Shown in pieces: positions 54,656 to 63,534 of a stretch of 64,000 bases of DNA. The notes beneath the pieces are model-generated. The model searched no databases. It was not told where the DNA came from and was given only the letters and a program-made list of their open reading frames with translations. The translations under genes were made by a program, and so were the position numbers. Source of the DNA: Planctobacterium sp965279005 (GTDB taxonomy: Bacteria > Pseudomonadota > Gammaproteobacteria > Enterobacterales > Alteromonadaceae); the NCBI GenBank assembly GCA_965279005.1, contig CBDIHK010000018.1, forward strand, positions 1-64,000, written 5' to 3'. Position 1 is the first letter of the stretch, and each line of letters opens with the position of its first letter.

Positions 54656-55950
54656 ACCAAGGTCGAAAAATCAACTTAAGGGTTCCCTTTATCACCCGCC
54701 TAGAAGGGGAAGGGTCGTTGGAATTGTCAGCCAAAGGCAATGACATCGATAAAGTTCACTTAAAGATATTTGAGCCACCGCGTTTATTTGAGCGCTTTTT
54801 GCAAGGGCGATCCTATAGTGAAGTGCCAGATCTCAGTGCCCGCATTTGCGGTATTTGCCCTATGGCATACCAATTGACCTCCATTTTGGCCATGGAGCAG
54901 TTGTTTAATGTTGAGCTACCTGTGCACCTTACCAGGCTGCGCCGGCTAATGAATTTGGGGGAATGGTTACAAAGCCATTCACTGCATATCCACTTTTTGG
55001 CAATGCCGGATTACCTGGGTTTTGACACCGCTTTGCAGATGGCAGGCAAATACCCTGATTTACTCAAGCGTGGCATGCAACTGCAAGAAACGGGCAATGC
55101 ATTAATGCGCCTGTTAGGTGCGCGCTCGGTGCATCCTGTTGGTTTAAAGGTAGGCGGGTTTAGCAAGTTGCCGGATAAAGCCAGCTGGGACAATGCCCGC
55201 CATATGGTATCTGAAGCCATACCGCCAGCGAGGGAGCTGTTGAAGTGGACAGCCAATTTAGATTTACCTGATTATAGCCATGATTTTGTCTCGGTCAGCC
55301 TAAAAGGCGAGAAGTCCTATCCCATTAACGGCGGCAATATTATGACCAGCGATGGTATGGATATCCCGCCTGATCAGTACTTACAGCATTTCAAAGAACA
55401 CCAGGTAAACCATTCAACCGCCTTGTACTCGTTGCTTGATGGCCGCGACTATTTGGTGGGGCCACTGGCACGGATCAACAATAACCTCGAGTTATTACCG
55501 CCTTTTGTCAAGGAAGCGGCGGAAGAATACGGGCTGGAATTCCCCAGCCAAAACATGTTCAAGAGCATCCAGGTTAGGGCACTTGAATGTCTATGGCTGT
55601 TATTTGAAGCGCAGCAAATCCTGCAGCAAGACTGCCCCAGCGGCGAAGCTAACGTACCTTACCAAGTGCAAGCGGGGGAGTGCAGTTATGCCACGGAAGC
55701 GCCAAGGGGCATGATCTTCCACCACTACCAAATTGATGCCAAAGGCCACATTGAACAGTGCACCATCATCCCGCCCACCAGCCAAAACCAAGCCCGGATA
55801 GAAGCTGATTTGGTGCATTCAGTGCAAGAATTTGGGTTGGATAAAACCGATAGGGAGTTAAAAGCCTTTTGCGAACAACTAATACGCAACTACGACCCCT
55901 GCATATCTTGCTCAACCCACTTTTTAGATTTTAAGATGTTGCGTGGTTAG
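54652..55950 (+). CDS. hydA: Group 3b [NiFe] hydrogenase large subunit (HydA/alpha)
   Basis: A 432-residue catalytic subunit carrying the [NiFe] active site. The N-terminal Cys pair is in RICGICPMAYQ and the C-terminal pair in DPCISCSTH. The nine residues after the final His (FLDFKMLRG) are the tail expected to be removed by the protease encoded at the head of the operon. The Tyr where many hydrogenases have His after the first Cys pair appears usual for the 3b branch. It overlaps hydD by 4 bases. Confidence 0.94.
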   Translation: MNQGRKINLRVPFITRLEGEGSLELSAKGNDIDKVHLKIFEPPRLFERFLQGRSYSEVPDLSARICGICPMAYQLTSILAMEQLFNVELPVHLTRLRRLMNLGEWLQSHSLHIHFLAMPDYLGFDTALQMAGKYPDLLKRGMQLQETGNALMRLLGARSVHPVGLKVGGFSKLPDKASWDNARHMVSEAIPPARELLKWTANLDLPDYSHDFVSVSLKGEKSYPINGGNIMTSDGMDIPPDQYLQHFKEHQVNHSTALYSLLDGRDYLVGPLARINNNLELLPPFVKEAAEEYGLEFPSQNMFKSIQVRALECLWLLFEAQQILQQDCPSGEANVPYQVQAGECSYATEAPRGMIFHHYQIDAKGHIEQCTIIPPTSQNQARIEADLVHSVQEFGLDKTDRELKAFCEQLIRNYDPCISCSTHFLDFKMLRG

Positions 55951-55952
55951 CA

Positions 55953-55983
55953 GCGTTACCGCAACCACGAAGGTTGATAACGC
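55953..55983. terminator. Stem-loop after hydA, possible terminator
   Basis: GCGTTA (55953-55958) and TAACGC (55978-55983), with an inner AACC/GGTT pair, form a broken stem right after the hydA stop. No T run follows, so termination is uncertain. Confidence 0.3.
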
Positions 55984-56088
55984 AGAAGTCATGGGCGAAT
56001 GGGTTGGTTTAACTGCAAGAAATTATAGTTTTTACCAGACAATGGAACTGTTTGGCGCGAGTTAAGGTTACTTGGAGGTAACGACTAA

Positions 56089-56238
56089 CAAGGCTCTCGT
56101 GACTATTCTAATCAACTTAAGCTGGAAGCGTTTACCTCTCACTTTAGCCAAATCGAAGATCAGCGTCAGACCGCCAAAGTAGCTTATCTTCTGTTCGACA
56201 TTCTGTTTTTGACCTTATGCGGTTTATTAAGATGTTAA
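56089..56238 (+). pseudogene. Remnant of an ISAs1-family transposase N-terminus
   Basis: The frame through 56122 reads LEAFTSHFSQIEDQRQTAKV, then AYLLFDILFLTLCG, a clear match to the start of ISAs1-type transposases (the DDE_Tnp_1-associated domain). It has no start codon after an in-frame stop at 56086, and the match ends at about 56222, just where the defence-gene operon ends. The rest of the transposase is not seen on the far side of that operon, so the element is a stub. Confidence 0.75.
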
Positions 56239-58785
56239 ATTGCGCCAGTTATTAATAACTTGCGAGGCGTTTTTTGTAGCAATTGCAATATGTTGTTGCA
56301 ACTGCTCAACACTTTTTTTTATCGATTCCTCTCTGTCGCAATAGATATTTAATGCATCTGTAATATTCTTAAACGGGATCGGGGTTATGCTGTATAGACC
56401 ATGAGCTCTGTACCAGCCTCTATCAGCGGAAAAACATCTCGCGATACCCAAATAAAAGTACTTTGAATAATTTACTGACATTTTCTGATTGAGAGCGTGC
56501 TGGAATATAGAGGCTTCAACTGGTTTATCGTTTTTCTCTAAAATCCGCTGCATTGCATCCAAATAAACAGTCAAATCAATATGCTTGTATGCCTGTTTGG
56601 GCGTTGTGTATAATTGGCGATCTACCTGAACAATTTTCGCCTCGTCAACCATACCATCGAGATAAAACGACGCATGCCCCATGCTTTTACTTTTCAATAA
56701 TCCGGCAATTTCTGGCTTGGTAAACGGCTTCTCACGGGAATTCATTGCCTCTAAAATCACATCCCTTTGAGTAATATTTTTAAAAAATTTTTCTCGCCCC
56801 ACCGAATCTGCTTGTGAACGGCCATCGAAGTAAAAACCATAGTCTTCACCAAAATATTTTACGAAGTATCGAATCTCATAATAGTTAAACTGCTTAAGGT
56901 ATTCAGATGTTTGATAACACTCGTTGAGGTGAATCACTTCTCTTGAAGATGCTCTCATATAGGCTTCTAGCTCTGCGAATACTCGCACTAATTCAATCCC
57001 TCCCGCATCCATAAAACGTGTATGCTTGTATACGCCCTTGCCTGCAAGATAAATATAGTCTTTGTTGTTAAAGGCCTCAGTATCCAATCGATCTTCATAT
57101 ATTTTGCTCCTTGAGAAAGCATTTCCATTAGCTAATTTAGCAATATCCAACCATGGTAACCCTTTGGGATGATTTACAAGCACGCAAGCAGAAGCTTCGG
57201 ATTTACCCAGAAGTTTTGGCCAGATGTAATCACCCTCTACAACAAGTACACCGTGATTTTTTAAGTTGAGAATAGCGTTAGTTGAGTTTCTGACATTTTC
57301 AAATTTAGCTTCATCGATAATGTCTATAGCATCTTGCATGTAAATTGGTGCACCATTCTCAGCAAAGTGAGCATTTAAGATCGTCTTATCAATTTCCGGA
57401 TAAACATATTCAAATAGTTTTTCTTGCTGACATATAATCTCTAGAAACTCATAAAAAGCCTTTTCAGAAGAAAAACACTCGTATAAATCCGAGACGGCAT
57501 CTTTTAGCGAAGGGTGCATATTGGGCTCGAGCAATAGCCAAAGAGCTTGGGAATTAATTCTTAAATTTAAGCAAAGTTGTCCATTAATCTTGACTTCTTT
57601 TTGGCGAATTCGTTCTCGTGTTACATTAAACCGTTCTCCAACCTCTTCTAAAGTTTCTTTATCTTCTACAAATCCCCAGCGACGCTGCGCAATATCCACT
57701 TCATCGTCAGGTAATTTATCGAGCAGATTATCAATATCTTCCAGCAAGAACTGTTCAATATTTCGCAGAGGTATTTCTTCAACCAAGACTGGTACTATTA
57801 ACTTCGATTGAAATGCTAAGTAGTCTATCTCGCCTCGCGCAATGGCCTGCATTTCAGATTGAACAATGGCTTTAAACTCCATTAATGCATCTACAGCACC
57901 CCGTCCAAATCCGGACAATTCTCGCAATTTTTGCTTATCAAAAGATAGTATCAAATCAATACGTCGGGTTAAATCTGGAAGCCCAGCAAGCTCGGTGTAC
58001 TTCGCGTATTTTACCAACGGTTTTATAAATCGCTGTTCCACACCGTACATACTAATTACGAAATTTGAAGTATCTAACTTCGTGAAGTCGAATATTTCTG
58101 GTTCTAGACTTTCCATAGCTTGGAAATTATCGTATTGAGCTGCTACTAGTACCTTGAGTTCTTTAAAGGTATCAACATAAGACACACCGACACCATTTAA
58201 ACTTGCAACTTCAGTAACGGATAAATCAATTAGACTCTTTAAATCATCGCCCAAATTAAAGTTTAAGTTATTTAGACTGGCGTTTCGTAAACGCTTAATA
58301 AGCTTTAAAAAACGTTCGGGTAGATTCACTTTATCAAGTGGTGTCGCCAAATTAGGGATTGAAATATTCCCTTGAGAAGAATCAGATTTTGTTTCTTGTT
58401 CGGCTATAGTTTTAACTATATCGGATTGATAAACGTCTGGTTTATATTGTAGTGTCACTGATTCAAGCTCTAGCTCATCATTTGCTTGCGTATCAATAAT
58501 TCGAGACTCACTGCTTTCGAAAGAACTAAGCTCTATTTTATTACCAGTATTTTGATGGGTTTTCTGATTATTAGAGGTGTTAATGTAAATTTGACGTAGA
58601 AAATCTGCAAAATAAACATTTTTATGCAGTTTAACAAAAGTGGTTGTATCTAGTTGCTCAACAAGATCCCATAGCGAATCAATTTCTATTGTCTCTAATA
58701 TTTTCGATTTTTTGAGTTCTCTTAGTAATTTAGATAATGCAACGGCAATTAGCTTTTCATTAATCTTAACTTCTATTTTTTGCAC
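56227..58785 (-). CDS. Large protein with alpha-CTD-like HhH and sigma-70 region-4-like HTH segments
   Basis: An 852-residue protein of no recognised family. Visible segments are a hydrophilic N-terminus (1-155), an RNA-polymerase alpha-CTD-like helix-hairpin-helix at 164-212 (DLSVTEVASLNGVGVSYVDT), a second such segment at about 252-308 (KLRELSGFGRGAVDALMEF), and a sigma-70 region-4-like helix-turn-helix at 358-402 (KETLEEVGERFNVTRERIRQ). A long C-terminal part contains a winged-helix-like segment near 685-750. It starts with GTG one base after the helicase stop, so the two are translationally coupled. DNA binding is likely; function is unknown. Confidence 0.8.
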   Translation of the reverse strand: MQKIEVKINEKLIAVALSKLLRELKKSKILETIEIDSLWDLVEQLDTTTFVKLHKNVYFADFLRQIYINTSNNQKTHQNTGNKIELSSFESSESRIIDTQANDELELESVTLQYKPDVYQSDIVKTIAEQETKSDSSQGNISIPNLATPLDKVNLPERFLKLIKRLRNASLNNLNFNLGDDLKSLIDLSVTEVASLNGVGVSYVDTFKELKVLVAAQYDNFQAMESLEPEIFDFTKLDTSNFVISMYGVEQRFIKPLVKYAKYTELAGLPDLTRRIDLILSFDKQKLRELSGFGRGAVDALMEFKAIVQSEMQAIARGEIDYLAFQSKLIVPVLVEEIPLRNIEQFLLEDIDNLLDKLPDDEVDIAQRRWGFVEDKETLEEVGERFNVTRERIRQKEVKINGQLCLNLRINSQALWLLLEPNMHPSLKDAVSDLYECFSSEKAFYEFLEIICQQEKLFEYVYPEIDKTILNAHFAENGAPIYMQDAIDIIDEAKFENVRNSTNAILNLKNHGVLVVEGDYIWPKLLGKSEASACVLVNHPKGLPWLDIAKLANGNAFSRSKIYEDRLDTEAFNNKDYIYLAGKGVYKHTRFMDAGGIELVRVFAELEAYMRASSREVIHLNECYQTSEYLKQFNYYEIRYFVKYFGEDYGFYFDGRSQADSVGREKFFKNITQRDVILEAMNSREKPFTKPEIAGLLKSKSMGHASFYLDGMVDEAKIVQVDRQLYTTPKQAYKHIDLTVYLDAMQRILEKNDKPVEASIFQHALNQKMSVNYSKYFYLGIARCFSADRGWYRAHGLYSITPIPFKNITDALNIYCDREESIKKSVEQLQQHIAIATKNASQVINNWRNLTS

Positions 58786-58786
58786 C

Positions 58787-60976
58787 TTAAACCTGTTCCT
58801 TTAACTTCTTCAAAAACACCGAAAGAGAGCGATACTTCAGTATGATTTTTTGTTGTTCTTCGATTGATATCGACTTCAAATCAGCTCTTGAAATTACTCT
58901 ATCTTTGTAGTCCTGTAATAATTCACAATGTGTTTTTTCAGGAGAGTCAATTATTTTCGGGGTTTCTATTGAATTTTCTCTATGAGACTGATTCAGCTGC
59001 AATTCGGGTAGTATTTGTTTAATTTCACGCTCAGTAAACTCAAATAGCTGGTGATACATAAAGTGGTAAGCTATAGCTCGGTAGCTAGGTACGATCTTTT
59101 GTTGAGAGGAAAACTCTGACATAAACTTTTTGATGCGAGTTAGAGTAGCCTCCATATCGACGCCATCTTCGAATGCTGCCAATAAAAAGCTGTAATAGGA
59201 GCCAAAATGAGTCGCAACTTGATCTAAGCTTACTTCTGGCAAACTAACCTCTATCTCATTAATTTTGGGAACTCTTCCTCTTTCTTCGCTAAAAAGTCTG
59301 ATTTTCTCAATCAGAACTTCGCGACTGTTCAGTTGCATTTTCATTTGCTCTAATAATTTCAGCACCTTTGCTGCTTTTTCACTATATTCAACTTCAATAG
59401 TAGAATCATGCAGAATGCTTCTGGGTTGATTGGACTCTTCCTCATCTCCAAGGTTGGCCTCGTCAAGCGGGGAACTTTCAACAGCCTTCGCTAAGTCTCT
59501 GATTTCATTTAAGCGTTCAAGCGAACCAACAAAATCTAGGACAAATACGTAGTCTTTATTTGGTGTTTTACGCAAACCTCTGCCTAGTTGTTGCAACCAA
59601 ACTGTTCTTGAGCCGGTATAGCGCATAAAAATTAATAAGTTTGTCTCGGGAATATCTATACCCTCATTAAAGAGGTCACATACTAAAATAAACTTAAAGT
59701 CTCCTTCACGAAAATTCCGAATGTTCTCTCGTCGCCCCTGCTCTGTCATTTTTGAATGAACTAGTGTCGCAGTTCCGGGTTCAAAGAAAGCTATCAAGTG
59801 ACTCATATGTCGAATACTTCGACAAAACACGATACCTTTTACATTCTCAATTTCTTTCTCAATCACGGTTTTTTCGATAATTTTGACGACCTCTTCATCC
59901 TTCTTATGTAAGAACAGTAGTTTGTCTAAATCTGAAACCGATAACCCACTCTCAAGTTGGTCGATCTTATCCTGATCAAGGTCGTCCAATAAAACTAGGT
60001 ATTTAGGGAAAGCAAGTTTTCTGTGTTTGAGAGCCCATATCAAGTCAAACTTCCCTATGTGACCATCAGAACCACCAAAAAATCTTAGAACGTCTTTGTT
60101 ATCTGTTCGATAGGGCGTTGCTGTTAAGCCAATTAGTAGTTTTGGATGAAATCGTATTACCACTTCACCGTAAGTGCGCGCAGGGGTGTGATGTGCCTCA
60201 TCAACGACAACATAATCAAACGCCTCTGAACTCAATGCTTCAACTTGACTGTAGAGAGTGTCGAAAGAAGCGAATACAAAATCTGTATCTTCTGGTGTGG
60301 AACCAGCGAAGCATGCTGAAAAACTATAATTACCTACACCTAGTACGTTTTTAAAGGAAGTTACTGATTGAAGTAAAATTTCCACCTGATGAGCCAAAAA
60401 CAAGACTCTAGGCTGTTTTTCTGAACCTTGGATTAATCGCTTTATTAAGTGAGCAACAGTATATGTTTTACCCAAGCCTGTTGCCATTTCAATTAGAAGT
60501 TTTGTTTTACCTATTTCGTAATGTGAGATAGCGTCATTAATAACATCTTGTTGGTACTTTCGAGGTTTAATGTCACGACCAATTTCAGAGTGCTTTTTAA
60601 CCCATAAATTTTGTAGTTCATCTCGGTCAATTAACTCTACACCTAGGCGTAAAGCTCGAACTTTTACTTCGGATGTAAAATATGAATTTGTAACAAGAAT
60701 CTTATTAGTTACATTTGCTAGTTTCGCGCCGGTAATCAATTGGTTTAAGGCCTTTACATCAACAGCAGTATCAATATTCCTCTGTTTCGCCTCAATGGCG
60801 AATTTCCTCTTACCTTTGTAGGCGAATATATCAATACCTCCATCCCCATGACGAAATTCTTTTCCGATCTGAGTTATTTCAGCATTGCTCCATCCAGCTG
60901 CTAAAAACAAATCTCTAATAAATAATTCAAAGTCACTAGGGCTTAATTTGTCAATATCTTTAAAATCTTTGATCAC
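58787..60976 (-). CDS. Mrr-type nuclease fused to an SF2 helicase
   Basis: A 729-residue protein. Residues 1-120 are a restriction-endonuclease (Mrr_cat) domain with GDGGIDI (D49) and IEAKQ (E62, K64), the D..ExK nuclease pattern. Residues 140-490 are an SF2 DEAD/DEAH helicase with Walker A MATGLGKT (164-171), DEAH (259-262), TATP (285-288) and motif VI QQLGRGLRK (462-470). A C-terminal domain of unknown type follows (500-729). This layout is common in restriction-like anti-phage systems. It is the first gene of a two-gene AT-rich operon. Confidence 0.9.
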   Translation of the reverse strand: MIKDFKDIDKLSPSDFELFIRDLFLAAGWSNAEITQIGKEFRHGDGGIDIFAYKGKRKFAIEAKQRNIDTAVDVKALNQLITGAKLANVTNKILVTNSYFTSEVKVRALRLGVELIDRDELQNLWVKKHSEIGRDIKPRKYQQDVINDAISHYEIGKTKLLIEMATGLGKTYTVAHLIKRLIQGSEKQPRVLFLAHQVEILLQSVTSFKNVLGVGNYSFSACFAGSTPEDTDFVFASFDTLYSQVEALSSEAFDYVVVDEAHHTPARTYGEVVIRFHPKLLIGLTATPYRTDNKDVLRFFGGSDGHIGKFDLIWALKHRKLAFPKYLVLLDDLDQDKIDQLESGLSVSDLDKLLFLHKKDEEVVKIIEKTVIEKEIENVKGIVFCRSIRHMSHLIAFFEPGTATLVHSKMTEQGRRENIRNFREGDFKFILVCDLFNEGIDIPETNLLIFMRYTGSRTVWLQQLGRGLRKTPNKDYVFVLDFVGSLERLNEIRDLAKAVESSPLDEANLGDEEESNQPRSILHDSTIEVEYSEKAAKVLKLLEQMKMQLNSREVLIEKIRLFSEERGRVPKINEIEVSLPEVSLDQVATHFGSYYSFLLAAFEDGVDMEATLTRIKKFMSEFSSQQKIVPSYRAIAYHFMYHQLFEFTEREIKQILPELQLNQSHRENSIETPKIIDSPEKTHCELLQDYKDRVISRADLKSISIEEQQKIILKYRSLSVFLKKLKEQV

Positions 60977-61219
60977 TTTGTTTCTACCAATACCTAAATT
61001 CTTGAGATTATGACATCAATACTTAAAAGAAAATTTAAGTCTTTTGCCGTTTTTTATTATTTACAAGTGACGCAGTAAATCCCTAACAAGTAACTTTTAT
61101 TGTCCCTTAAGCGCAGCGCTGCTGGCTTATAGTATTCACTTTTAATTAACGCGATAATCTTATCTAACGCTACTTACTGTTTGTACTTAGCATAACCAAC
61201 TCAAAGCTATAACCTGCTT
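60977..61219. other. Intergenic region upstream of the nuclease-helicase operon
   Basis: No gene is seen. This AT-rich stretch should carry the promoter of the minus-strand operon. A GC-rich patch (AGCGCAGCGCT near 61100) has no evident role. Confidence 0.4.
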
Positions 61220-61489
61220 TTGAACCCAAGCACACTTTGCTACACTAATATTTTTAACCTTTTATATAGGGTTGACGGTGTCTACTGTGACACAAATTAT
61301 GTCATTAGTGAAATCCGCGAAATTCTAGGTGAATTTTCCCGACTGCATATTCCACGGTATCTGAACATTGATTCCCTAGATTATTTGAACACCTGGGATC
61401 AACGTATCGTTGCCTTCTTGATTTTTAACTCAAATGTTCAAGCTACGTCAATCTCTGATAGTTTTTTTTCTCATCGATTCACCCTTTAG
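61220..61489 (+). CDS. Doubtful small ORF, no recognised family
   Basis: An 89-codon TTG-start ORF with a soluble-looking middle (DTNYVISEIREILGEFSRLH) but no ribosome-binding site and no recognised domain. Its 3' end overlaps the antisense istB remnant. It may be a fragment of a lost gene. Confidence 0.2.
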   Translation: MNPSTLCYTNIFNLLYRVDGVYCDTNYVISEIREILGEFSRLHIPRYLNIDSLDYLNTWDQRIVAFLIFNSNVQATSISDSFFSHRFTL

Positions 61490-61715
61490 TTTTAACCAGT
61501 GTGCGTTGTGCATAAGCCGGTCAAGGATGGCATCTGCCAAGGTGTTGTCACCAATAGACTGGTACCATTGGTCAGTTGGGAGCTGGCTGATCAGCACTGT
61601 TGAGCTGGAACCATGACGGTCATCCATAATTTCCATCAGTTCATTGCGTTGGAGGCCTTTAAGTGGCTCTAACCCCAGTCACACACTGGGACATCCATCA
61701 AAACTGTACTAAGGG
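61448..61715 (-). pseudogene. istB: Remnant of an IS21-family IstB ATPase (C-terminus)
   Basis: The minus strand encodes LEPLKGLQRNELMEIMDDRH, then STVLISQLPTDQWYQSIG and LADAILDRLMHNAHWLKLKG, the characteristic IstB C-terminus. Upstream, the DWG motif of IstB (VCDWG) is in a different frame, implying a one-base deletion near 61671-61676. The rest of istB and the istA gene are absent. Confidence 0.85.
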
Positions 61716-61722
61716 ACAGTTT
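61703..61722. repeat. Inverted repeat upstream of the REP-type transposase gene
   Basis: AACTGT (61703-61708) and ACAGTT (61717-61722) flank ACTAAGGG. It lies 61 bases before the transposase start and at the edge of the istB remnant, and could mark the left end of the transposase element. Confidence 0.4.
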
Positions 61723-61783
61723 CCGTCTGCTTGTTTTTTAGGCAGAATTGCGTAATGTTTGATGAGATTCAGGAAGGATCGTT

Positions 61784-62839
61784 ATGCCAAAGGCCAGGAA
61801 GGAACAGGTCAGCCTTGAAGATACCCCTTATTACCACTGCGTTTCACGTTGCGTAAGGCGGGCGTTTTTATGTGGTGAGGACAAGCTAATTGGTAACAGT
61901 TACGAACACCGCCGCCAGTGGGTTGAAGATCGCATCCATTTCCTTGCTGATGTCTTTGCTATTGAGGTTTGTGCTTACGCGGTTATGAGCAACCACACAC
62001 ATCTGGTACTTCATATTAATCAAAAACAAGCCGAACATCTTTCCACAGGAGAGGTAATCTGTCGCTGGCACAAGCTCCGCAAAGGCACTCTTATATCGCG
62101 GCGATACCTGTGCCCTGGACAACGTGCCGCAATGGAACCGCACCTCATCGATGCCGTTGTGGAAACGGCAAACATTTGGCGGCAAAGGCTGATGGACATT
62201 AGCTGGTTTATGCGCAGTCTCAATGAATACATCGCCAGGGAAGCCAACAAGGAGGATGGTTGTACTGGACGCTTTTATTCGCTGCCATCCATGGCGCTCA
62301 CCCTTCGGGCCTGCTAAAGCAGTTCAAATTGTTTCCAGAAAAATTTGTGGGAAGGCCGGTTCAAGTCACAGGCGTTGCTTGACGAAGCGGCACTTGCTGC
62401 CTGCATGGCCTATGTTGACCTCAACCCCATCAGGGCAAACATGGCGCCCACGCCGGAAGAATCAGACCATACCAGCATCCAATACCGTATCAATGCTGCC
62501 AAGGTGGCTAAGGTTCCAAAACGGCTAATGCCCTACGCTGGCAATCCCAGAGAGGGCATGCCGCACGGGCTGCCATTTAGGTTGGCCGATTACATACAGC
62601 TTGTGGATATTACCGGCAGGCACATTGCCCATAATAAAAACGGAAAAATTGACGCTGCACTCCCCGGTACCCTCATCCGGCTCAACCTAAAACCTTCACA
62701 GTGGATTGAACTGACCAGCACATTTGAACAGGCATTCCACTATGCAGCAGGCAATACCATTTACCTGGAAAAATACAGACAAAGGCACCAGCTACAGAGG
62801 CTGAGGGATAAGTCCAACGCACAGCGTTTGTTTGGTTAG
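61784..62839 (+). pseudogene. REP-associated (Y1/HUH-type) transposase gene split by a 72-base insertion
   Basis: The two readings 61784-62317 and 62345-62839 are in the same frame and join into one IS200-like transposase of about 327 residues once a 72-base insert is removed. The HUH motif is in AVMSNHTHLVLHIN and the Tyr-helix region with WFMRSLNEYIAREANKEDGC. After the insert come WEGRFKSQALLDEAAL and YVDLNPIRANMA, both typical of RAYT proteins. The insert brings an in-frame TAA (62315-62317), so full-length protein is not made. Confidence 0.85.
62276..62347. mobile_element. 72-base multi-hairpin element inserted in the transposase gene
   Basis: Four consecutive inverted repeats lie within 72 bases: GCCAT/ATGGC (62284-62295), CCC/GGG (62301-62309), CTGCT/AGCAG (62311-62322), and CAAATT/AATTTG (62325-62347), the last ending exactly at the right boundary. 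The boundaries are defined by the transposase reading frame: GRF resumes as WEG. The boundary T residues are ambiguous by one to three bases. It resembles short palindromic repeats dispersed in gammaproteobacterial genomes; here no second copy is obvious in the window. Confidence 0.8.
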
Positions 62840-63312
62840 CCCAACCTAGCACCAACACAGAATAAGAAGTATTCCGATACAAAGCGGTGGCTTGTTAGTG
62901 CCCGACTTTTACGGTTCAAGATGAAAATCCAGGTTAGCAACTACAGTCCAAAGCTGCTATTGCTGTTTTCCAAACATTCAAAACCAAATTTAGTAATTGC
63001 CACCAATGACATTAACGCTATTGGGTGCGAAGATAAGATAGGTATCAGGTTTAGTTTCAGGTTTAGTTTTTTCAAACCCAATTTTAGCAATCTCTGCGAA
63101 CGAACTGACACGTTAGGGTGCGATTCACATGGGTGTCAAGTTTAGTTGAGTTTAGTTCGTCAAGTTTAGTTCGTTGGCTGTGTTCGTGCCTCACCAAGTA
63201 TAGCCATCAAGTCATTGCCGTTTTGCTCAGCGTTAGCCGCTATGTGTTTATCCAGCGTTTCACTTTTCTTTTTTAGTGGTAATATCAAGTCTTCCTCTAT
63301 GGGAGTTGTTTT
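62840..63312. other. 473-base region with short repeats and one attC-like site
   Basis: No convincing gene. Short T-rich repeats of the type AGTTTAGTT recur at 63045-63075 and 63138-63172. Two loosely similar blocks ending GGGTGCGA (near 63020 and 63115) are also visible. The right part holds the first copy of a 64-base repeat. The promoter of the toxin-antitoxin pair should lie near 63240-63300. Confidence 0.5.
63172..63235. repeat. 64-base direct repeat, left copy (attC-like)
   Basis: CGTTGGCTGTGTTCGTGCCT begins a 64-base segment that recurs at 63858-63921 with 58 of 64 identical bases and no gap. Both copies end in CGTTA, as at the right ends of integron attC sites. The two copies flank the toxin-antitoxin pair. 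Confidence 0.75.
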
Positions 63313-63531
63313 ATGTCTGATGCATTGAAAGTTATGCTTGAGAATATCGAGCAACTTAGTACTAAAGAAAAAGCCCTTGCTGCCCACTGCTTGTTAACCG
63401 CTATGGACAAAAAAATAGATTGTGATGTTGAATCTGAGTGGATAAAACTTGCCGAAGCTCGCAGTGCGGAACTAGAGTCAGGCGCAGTAAAGGGTATCAC
63501 TTGGGAAGAAATAGAAAAGGATCTGACTTAA
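63313..63531 (+). CDS. Addiction-module antitoxin
   Basis: A 72-residue acidic protein of the putative addiction-module component type (TIGR02574): KEKALAAHCLLTAMD, then EWIKLAEARSAELESG and a terminal ITWEEIEKDL. It should bind and neutralise the adjacent ParE/RelE-like toxin and autoregulate. A GGGAG ribosome-binding site precedes the start. Its stop is 3 bases before the toxin start. Confidence 0.85.
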   Translation: MSDALKVMLENIEQLSTKEKALAAHCLLTAMDKKIDCDVESEWIKLAEARSAELESGAVKGITWEEIEKDLT

Positions 63532-63534
63532 AAG

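Noticed and set aside
61784..62839. Frameshift in the REP-type transposase
   Set aside because: Both halves are in the same frame; the break is a 72-base insertion that contains a stop codon, not a frameshift.
62921..63145. 74-codon plus-strand ORF
   Set aside because: Phe/Ser-rich low-complexity reading of T-rich repeats without a ribosome-binding site or recognised domain.
63166..63387. 73-codon minus-strand ORF
   Set aside because: Runs antisense through the antitoxin gene start and the 64-base repeat; no independent support.
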